Positions 7,059 to 10,973 of a stretch of DNA of 10,973 nucleotides are shown piece after piece (positions within the stretch are counted from its first letter, which is position 1; every line of letters starts with the position of its first letter). The notes under the pieces were generated by a model, which was not told the origin of the DNA, did no database searches, and was given only the letters and a program-made list of their open reading frames with translations. The position numbers and the translations under genes are program-made. This stretch comes from Desulfobacula sp. (GTDB taxonomy: Bacteria; Desulfobacterota; Desulfobacteria; Desulfobacterales; Desulfobacteraceae): NCBI GenBank assembly GCA_018702715.1, contig JABIYQ010000384.1, positions 1 to 10,973 on the forward strand, read 5' to 3'.

Positions 7059-7256
7059 ATGAAAAAGAAAGTACGAAGACGAAGGTGCAAAAACTGTCAT
7101 GATTTATACAAACCAGATTACCGTAATTTAAAAAGGCAAAAGTTCTGTGATAAGCCAGAATGCAAAGAAGACAAGCAACTGTTCCCTGGTGCCCTTAATG
7201 AGAAAAGTTCTTTATGCCCTGTTAACACTCCATCAACTATTGAGCAGGTCCCGTGA
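7059..7256 (+). pseudogene. Small cysteine-rich (zinc-finger-like) protein, 3' end replaced
   Basis: The start is strong: GAGGAGG at 7042-7048, ten bases before the ATG. The first 36 or so residues look genuine: a very basic MKKKVRRRRC, then CKNC (Cys10, Cys13), RQKFC (Cys30) and KPEC (Cys35), a probable four-cysteine zinc site. I recall similar small proteins near mobile elements in related bacteria, usually with a longer C-terminal part. After about 7167 the reading frame runs over DNA that codes on the other strand for an ADP-ribosylglycohydrolase fragment, so the last 28 or so residues are not native. The function of the intact family is unknown to me; nucleic-acid binding is a guess from charge and cysteines. 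Confidence 0.55.
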
Positions 7257-7483
7257 TTCTGAATAAGATTGTCCTGGAGAGTTGTTTCTTGGGTATATAA
7301 CCACCTTAAAAAAGCATGATATCCAGCAGAGATGACACCTTTATCTCCTTCGTACTCCTGCCTAACCTTTGATAAAATTAAACCTTCCGCTGTGAATAGG
7401 ACCATTTGGGTATCGTCGGTAATAGCACCATTTCGACCATATGCTTTTGAATAATCGGTCAAACCCATTTCACCAAATTCGGA
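7118..7483 (-). pseudogene. ADP-ribosylglycohydrolase fragment
   Basis: This minus-strand frame reads FGEMGLTDYSKAYGRNGAI from about 7483, then TDDTQMVLFTAEGLI, FLRWLYTQ and LRAPGNSCLSSLHSG (ending near 7154). This is the N-terminal third of an ADP-ribosylglycohydrolase (DraG/ARH family), enzymes that remove ADP-ribose from modified targets using two magnesium ions; TDDT is one of the metal-binding motifs. The real start is missing: upstream of 7483 the frame is lost and no start is found. The C-terminal two thirds, including the second metal motif, are gone, because after about 7154 the DNA becomes the 5' part of the cysteine-rich gene on the other strand. It cannot be functional. Confidence 0.82.
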
Positions 7484-7492
7484 TCCCCGAGT

Positions 7493-7699
7493 TTATCTCC
7501 GATACCATGATACGTTCCACAAGATGGAGCATAAATAATCGGGTTTACGCAATGACACAGTTACGCATGGCGGCTTGGAACAACAAATACCACCCCAGGC
7601 GGCGGTCATTGCATTGGCTTTCCCATTTTTATCGTATGTAGCAACAATTAGGACTGGTGCGGGGTAAACTATGGTTTTGGCTCCTATTGATCTTTTCAT
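7493..7699 (-). pseudogene. Flavin reductase-like protein, 5' fragment
   Basis: From ATG 7699 the product begins MKRSIGAKTIVYPAPVLIV, then ATYDKNGKANAMTAAWGGIC and CSKPPCVTVSLRK. This matches the start of flavin reductase-like FMN-binding split-barrel proteins, which bind FMN and reduce it or use it in redox reactions. The family is roughly 180-200 residues long, but homology stops after about residue 52 (near 7544) and the frame ends at 7493 with unrelated residues. The 5' end, including an AGGAG site, is intact. A partly open stretch at 7484-7543 between this and the next fragment is not recognised. The remaining 50 residues cannot form the fold, so it is broken. Confidence 0.82.
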
Positions 7700-8003
7700 T
7701 CATAATCTCCTGATAAATAATGATATGTTTAATTACCCGCATTGCATGGAACATGAAATTGGCAATATTTGCATTCTTTCTCTGATCCATCATATCATGA
7801 TGCTCATCAACATGCAGAATATGAGAAGGTGGTGTTAAGGTCCCTCTCTTCACCCGGTCTTTCCAACGGGAATATGCTTTGTTATGTTTTTCAACAATAA
7901 AAGCTATCGGACAATTTGACCAATTTAATAACTCAAGAAGTTTTTGTTCTGGATTCTTAATGAGATTAAAATAATCAAGGTCTATATCGAGAATAGAACT
8001 CAT
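7629..8003 (-). pseudogene. UPF0489 / arginase-like protein, 5' fragment
   Basis: The product starts MSSILDIDLDYF and contains AFIVEKHNKAYSRWKDR and HILHVDEHHDMMDQRKN, then NIANFMFHAMR. The paired acidic motifs (DIDLDYF and VDEHHD) are those of UPF0489 proteins, relatives of the binuclear manganese ureohydrolase (arginase) fold; some members convert arginine to ornithine in peptides. Homology ends at about residue 89 (near 7735). The rest of the frame to 7629 runs across the flavin reductase leader and coding start in another frame. The family is normally about twice as long or more. The ATG lies 6 nt after the stop of the pRiA4b-like gene, with GAGGG 13 nt upstream, so it was probably the last gene of that operon before truncation. 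The substrate is unknown. Confidence 0.68.
7707..7711 (-). promoter_or_regulatory. Ribosome binding site of the truncated flavin reductase gene
   Basis: On the minus strand AGGAG lies 7 nt before ATG 7699. It shows that the translation start of this fragment survived the event that removed the end of the UPF0489 gene just upstream. Confidence 0.65.
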
Positions 8004-8009
8004 GGTATA

Positions 8010-8465
8010 TTAGTAACCCTCATCATCGTCCTCATAATCGTACTGCCGTAATTTGATGCCATTATCTGAGACAATTCGTGGATATATTAAACCCTTTTGG
8101 GGGATGACTTTTTTCCTTTTTTTGTGGAACTCAAAGATCCAATTGGCGCCATAATCAAAAAAATAATAGAGTTTTAAACCTTTAAGCGGGTATACATCCT
8201 TTAACGTTATGGTTTCATAATCGCCACCATCATCAGGATAACCTGAATTTTGTGAGAATTCTAATTTGCGATTATCCTCATTTCTACCTGCATAAAACTC
8301 AAACATGTGGTCATTTTCAAAATCTACTGTATCCTGAATAAAAAGATGTAATTGGTAAAGAGAACATATATCGGGAATTTCAACAACACACTCCCAAAAA
8401 TTCTTATCATCTGTCGGATCCCATGTATTGAATATTTTTAACGTGTATAATTCAAAATTTTCCAT
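8010..8465 (-). CDS. Plasmid pRiA4b ORF-3 family protein
   Basis: The 151-residue product carries the features of this family, also described as an IS1096 passenger (TnpR-like) domain: an N-terminal LYTLKIFN segment, a central DYETITLKDV, then LKLYYFFDYGANWIFEF, where FDYG-x-W is the most conserved part, and a late YPRIVSDNG. It ends in an acidic tail, YDYEDDDEGY. The molecular function of the family is not established; members are frequent in plasmids and genomic islands. Its ATG follows the upstream gene's TAA with no gap (TAAATG), and a GAAGAGGG site lies 5 nt before, so translation is probably coupled. It looks complete, though slightly short for the family. Confidence 0.87.
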   Translation of the reverse strand: MENFELYTLKIFNTWDPTDDKNFWECVVEIPDICSLYQLHLFIQDTVDFENDHMFEFYAGRNEDNRKLEFSQNSGYPDDGGDYETITLKDVYPLKGLKLYYFFDYGANWIFEFHKKRKKVIPQKGLIYPRIVSDNGIKLRQYDYEDDDEGY

Positions 8466-8693
8466 TTATCCCTCTTCCCCGTCTTGATCAATATATTCCC
8501 ACATTTCATTTTGATGCAACCAGATCGGGTCTGCATTTATTCTAATGAATTCATCAACATCCATACCATCAATGGTTGGCAGTCTCTTGACACGCTTTTG
8601 CTTTCCATTGATGAAAATGGTCATATATTCTTTTTGCCTCTTTCTCTTAGCAGCCTTTTGAGCCGGAGTCAGTTTTTTCTTTTGTTTGGTCAT
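8466..8693 (-). CDS. 75-residue basic protein of unknown function
   Basis: The N-terminus is strongly basic (KQKKKLTPAQKAAKRKRQKE), followed by YMTIFINGKQKRVKR, then LPTIDGMDVDEFIRINADPI and an acidic end, DQDGEEG. I do not recognise a named domain; the basic half suggests nucleic-acid or ribosome contact, which is inference only. The case for a real gene is its setting: the ATG overlaps the kinase gene stop by four bases (ATGA) and its own stop touches the next ATG, so it is the centre of a tightly coupled group of three. No membrane segment or signal peptide is seen. Confidence 0.75.
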   Translation of the reverse strand: MTKQKKKLTPAQKAAKRKRQKEYMTIFINGKQKRVKRLPTIDGMDVDEFIRINADPIWLHQNEMWEYIDQDGEEG

Positions 8694-9250
8694 ATTTTAT
8701 TTTTTTCATTTTTGAATTGCTCCAGGGACTCTTTCACTTTATTGGCACTCTCTATCGGTCCTAAACCTTCAAGATCAACAGTGATGTCAGCCCTTATATA
8801 TTTCAAACCAAAATAGGCAATGTCTTTTTTGATTTCTGAAAAACAATGGGTTTTTTCTTTTTCTGTTAATACTTTTTGAATCGGACGAGAATCAATGTCA
8901 AAAAACGATATCCTTTCCAGTATGTTTTCCGGTGAATCCTTTAAGACAACTATTGTTCCTTTTGATTTCTCAACAATACGCCAATAAGGATCCATCAAAC
9001 CGCTTGGTGGCAATGCAATAACACATCTTTTGCTCTGTTTTTTAGATAAAAGATTCTTGAGAGCCTTTGATGACTGTTTTCGAAACGAATATTGTGTCAA
9101 AAATTTGCTTTGCAGCTTTTCAATAGATGTCCCGAAAAATGTCTCTATTTCATCATCAAGATCAAAGAAATTATGACCTAACTGTTCTGCCAATATTTTT
9201 CCAATGGTAGATTTGCCAACGCAACTAACTCCGGATAAAAAGATTTTCAT
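8690..9250 (-). CDS. Shikimate-kinase-like P-loop kinase of unknown substrate
   Basis: The 186-residue product begins MKIFLSGVSCVGKSTIG, with a clear Walker A (GVSCVGKST). HNFFDLDDEIE follows at the place of the shikimate kinase substrate and magnesium motif, then SFRKQ, a region IALPPSGLMDPYW and a lid-like DIDSRPIQK. This is the small-kinase fold, but the GGG substrate loop of true shikimate kinases is replaced by LPPSG, so shikimate is unlikely to be the substrate. ATG 9250 was chosen over an upstream TTG (9274) because homology starts there and GAGGTG lies about 12 nt upstream. The stop overlaps the next gene by 4 bp. No other aromatic-pathway gene is nearby, which also argues against a shikimate role. 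Confidence 0.82.
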   Translation of the reverse strand: MKIFLSGVSCVGKSTIGKILAEQLGHNFFDLDDEIETFFGTSIEKLQSKFLTQYSFRKQSSKALKNLLSKKQSKRCVIALPPSGLMDPYWRIVEKSKGTIVVLKDSPENILERISFFDIDSRPIQKVLTEKEKTHCFSEIKKDIAYFGLKYIRADITVDLEGLGPIESANKVKESLEQFKNEKNKI

Positions 9251-9297
9251 ATGTTGAAGATGCACCTCACACAATTCTGGTGTACTGTTCTTTTATT

Positions 9298-9549
9298 TCA
9301 AGATTGATAATGTTCAATCAAGGCTCTAACACCATCAGACATTTGATCCAGGTGTGCATTTGTTAAAAGATCATATTTTCTGAGAAATTGAATTTTCAAC
9401 CAGATATTTGATCTGCGCCAATCATTAAAACAGTCACCAACGATCTTGTCTGATTTTTCAATATGTTTATACAGCTTTAAATATTTTTCATGTTCAGATA
9501 CATCTTGTAACTCTATGTCAATCAGCTCGATATGAAACTTTTTTGTCAT
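9298..9549 (-). CDS. 83-residue protein of unknown function
   Basis: The product starts MTKKFHIELIDIELQDV and includes HEKYLKLYKHIEKSD, FNDWRRSNIWLKIQFLRKYD and a helical end, DGVRALIEHYQS. It looks soluble and mostly alpha-helical, rich in charged residues, and has no cysteine pair or nucleotide-binding motif. I recognise no family. It lies 47 nt before the kinase gene and 49 nt after the nuclease-like gene on the same strand, so it is probably part of the same transcription unit. The ribosome binding site is weak, which lowers confidence. Confidence 0.6.
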   Translation of the reverse strand: MTKKFHIELIDIELQDVSEHEKYLKLYKHIEKSDKIVGDCFNDWRRSNIWLKIQFLRKYDLLTNAHLDQMSDGVRALIEHYQS

Positions 9550-9598
9550 AGTTATCCAATGCTTCCTTTAAATTTTTTAAGTTCCCAAAATTGATTTA

Positions 9599-9976
9599 TC
9601 AAATCATTGCCCCGGGCAGTTTTTCAAGTTTTGTAAAATACTTTTGGATATTTATCACTTTGGCGTTTGAAAATTCAATACTCTCACATACTTTTTTATA
9701 AAAGCCTGTATCTTCATCTATCCATATCACTTTGACCGCCGGGGTCTGATGACCATACCGGAATAATTTTTTATATGCAGTGTTTTCTGAGAGTGTTATT
9801 TCAAGCCAGGTGCCATCCTGAAAAATATAATCGGGATTGTAAAAATCATGGGTTCTGATTTTTATGTCATCATGCTCTGATGCAAAATCCAGGTACCATT
9901 TATTTGGTGTTATATGATTAAATATTGGTTCTGGTTCGTTTGGTATTTTCAAGTTTTTCAGTATATCTTTTACCAA
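9599..9976 (-). CDS. 125-residue protein, possibly PD-(D/E)XK nuclease-like
   Basis: A segment around residues 47-77 reads NPDYIFQDGTWLEIT, then SENTAYKKLFRYGHQ, followed by a hydrophobic strand, AVKVIWID. The order Pro-Asp, a short turn, then strand Glu-Ile-Thr and a downstream Lys/Tyr resembles the core of PD-(D/E)XK nucleases, although the final Lys of the motif is a Thr here. This is a fold guess, not a recognised family. There is no internal Met near the N-terminus: the frame opens just after a TAA at 9982-9980, so TTG 9976 is the only plausible start, with GAGGAAG at 9996-9990, about 13 nt upstream. It starts 3 nt after the preceding small gene, suggesting coupling. Confidence 0.62.
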   Translation of the reverse strand: MVKDILKNLKIPNEPEPIFNHITPNKWYLDFASEHDDIKIRTHDFYNPDYIFQDGTWLEITLSENTAYKKLFRYGHQTPAVKVIWIDEDTGFYKKVCESIEFSNAKVINIQKYFTKLEKLPGAMI

Positions 9977-9979
9977 TAA

Positions 9980-10135
9980 TTAAAATATTCTTCCTCGTGT
10001 ACCGGTTCGATGAATCTCTTTTAATTCATCGAATCTGCCTTCCAGGAATGCACCTATTATCTTTGCCCATTTTTTCTGACATCTTGGCGGGATTGGTTTT
10101 GCATAACGATTCGGTTTTCTGATTTTATTTTCCAT
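9980..10135 (-). CDS. 51-residue basic protein of unknown function
   Basis: From ATG 10135 the frame reads MENKIRKPNRYAKPIPPRCQ, then KKWAKIIGAFLEGRFDELK and EIHRTGTRGRIF, ending at TAA 9982-9980. It is basic and compact, with a probable helix in the middle, and no family is recognised. The evidence for a real gene is a sensible composition and position: it fills the space between the zinc-ribbon gene (52 nt away) and the nuclease-like gene (3 nt away), and its last codons contain the GAGGAAG site of the latter. No clear ribosome binding site precedes its own ATG. Confidence 0.5.
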   Translation of the reverse strand: MENKIRKPNRYAKPIPPRCQKKWAKIIGAFLEGRFDELKEIHRTGTRGRIF

Positions 10136-10187
10136 GTCAGTTTGGCAATTTTGTTAGTATTAGCTTTTTAGAATTCAAAGTTACTTT

Positions 10188-10508
10188 TTAATTTTGACTA
10201 TCTACTCCATTAGAGATATCCCATATCAAACCCTTCCAACCTGTAATAATGCCTTCGTCCTGGCATTTGGGGCAATAAAAATTTATTACCGCCTCTTTAT
10301 GATCTAAAGATGTATCCAGTTTGCCATTACATGGTTTTCGTTTAGGTCGTCTCCAGCATTTTGGAATAGCAGGTTCTTTTACTCCTGCATATATTGAAGT
10401 GGCATAGGTGATTATTTCTGTCATTTTTTTAACCTTGTTTCTTAGTTGAGGCACACCAGCTTTTGTTCCTGCAACGTTCAACCAATGCCGTATATTGATT
10501 ACCCACAT
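10188..10508 (-). CDS. Conserved zinc-ribbon protein of unknown function
   Basis: The 106-residue product starts MWVINIRHWL and has a predicted helical KVKKMTEIITYATSIYAG. It also has a cysteine site formed by KCWRRPKRKPC (Cys51, Cys60) and YCPKC (Cys79, Cys82), followed by GIITGWKGLIWDI. The four cysteines suggest a bound zinc. I recall closely similar hypothetical proteins in many bacterial accessory regions, but no known function. The start is supported by AAGGA about 8 nt upstream of ATG 10508. The ribbon and basic loop suggest nucleic-acid binding, which is inference. The gene is complete and in line with its neighbours. Confidence 0.8.
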   Translation of the reverse strand: MWVINIRHWLNVAGTKAGVPQLRNKVKKMTEIITYATSIYAGVKEPAIPKCWRRPKRKPCNGKLDTSLDHKEAVINFYCPKCQDEGIITGWKGLIWDISNGVDSQN

Positions 10509-10606
10509 ATTAAAAATCCTTTCTATGACAGATAATTATTATTCTCATCCGTTCACTTCTGATGAATCCATAACCAACTTCAATAACAGTGCTGGGTTGT
10601 GAAATT

Positions 10607-10945
10607 TTATAATTTTCTTTCTCCTTTATAGTCAGCACCAAGTTTTGAAAAATATTCTGCCAGTAAATACCTGTGGCATGAATCACCCGCTTTACAAAAA
10701 CACACCAAGGTGACTTCATCCCTTCCCAAAATCTCATTCCAGATATCTTCGTTCTGTTGATAAGATTGTAGCATCAAATTTCTATACAATCTTGAATACT
10801 CATCCCATGAAAGTTTACCTTCTTTGGACCTAATGACCATTTTCCAGGAAGGGGCAAATATTTTACCAATTTGGTCTTTTCCTTTAACCGTAATATCAAC
10901 GCGATCATCTCCGGAATATCTATACTCTGCTGTGTAGAATTTCAT
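10607..10945 (-). CDS. DUF488-like protein
   Basis: The 112-residue product ends with VTLVCFCKAGDSCHRYLLAE followed by YFSKLGADYKGE. The C-x-C and CHR residues (Cys82, Cys84, Cys90-His-Arg) form the hallmark of DUF488-family proteins, whose function is unknown. The N-terminal half (YRYSGDDRVDITVKGKD, then FAPSW and Y-SRLYRNLM) also fits the family. ATG 10945 is the first Met and lies 28 nt from the window edge; no good ribosome binding site is seen before it. The 98-nt gap to the next gene holds no other frame worth calling. It is the first gene of the minus-strand run visible here. Confidence 0.8.
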   Translation of the reverse strand: MKFYTAEYRYSGDDRVDITVKGKDQIGKIFAPSWKMVIRSKEGKLSWDEYSRLYRNLMLQSYQQNEDIWNEILGRDEVTLVCFCKAGDSCHRYLLAEYFSKLGADYKGERKL

Positions 10946-10973
10946 AGTTTGTTGTCGTATTTATAATTATTCA

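Noticed and set aside
9251..9274. TTG 9274 as the kinase start
   Set aside because: The extra eight residues do not belong to the kinase fold; homology begins at ATG 9250, and the Shine-Dalgarno site lies between the two.
10510..10737. 75-codon minus-strand frame
   Set aside because: It overlaps the DUF488-like gene in another frame and has no motif of its own.
7059..10945. Integron gene-cassette array
   Set aside because: Many small same-strand genes suggested it, but I find no attC-like sites between genes, several genes overlap or touch, and no integrase is visible.

Overview
The window looks like part of a chromosome from an anaerobic, probably sulfate-reducing, Desulfobacterota bacterium of the Desulfobacterales type. 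That guess rests on the first three genes. They encode an iron-sulfur (CCG-domain) oxidoreductase with the end of a haem-b membrane domain, followed by EtfB and EtfA. This set carries electrons from acyl-CoA dehydrogenases to the membrane quinone in fatty-acid and aromatic-acid oxidising anaerobes. No RNA gene, CRISPR array or replication origin is visible.

Layout. (1) Positions 1-3307 hold a coherent plus-strand operon: 5'-truncated Fe-S oxidoreductase, etfB, etfA, then a perfect 12-bp hairpin terminator. (2) Positions 3327-4859 hold a DNA-methylase-like gene. Its start is unclear and its catalytic motif reads GPPY instead of DPPY. (3) Positions 4860-7050 are mostly decayed DNA: an IS91-type transposase remnant, a terminator-like hairpin, a compact structured element with alternative pairings near 5600-5660, a possible minus-strand gene interrupted by one TAG (6034-6330), and a C-rich tract that could form a G-quadruplex on the minus strand (6963-7017). 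(4) Positions 7059-8003 are a patchwork of gene fragments that have lost their 3' ends. They are a small cysteine-rich protein (plus strand) meeting an ADP-ribosylglycohydrolase, a flavin reductase-like protein and a UPF0489/arginase-like protein (all minus strand). (5) Positions 8010-10945 carry a run of eight small, apparently intact minus-strand genes: a DUF488-like protein, a zinc-ribbon protein, a 51-residue basic protein, a possible PD-(D/E)XK nuclease-like protein, an 83-residue unknown, a shikimate-kinase-like P-loop protein, a 75-residue basic protein and a plasmid pRiA4b ORF-3-like protein.

How they work together. The Etf module is one functional unit of core energy metabolism. Everything after its terminator looks like accessory or mobile DNA. 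In the right-hand run the last four genes are tightly coupled (4-bp overlap, then 0 nt, then 6 nt), so kinase, basic protein, pRiA4b-like protein and the now broken UPF0489 protein were probably made together. The purpose of that set cannot be read from the sequence.
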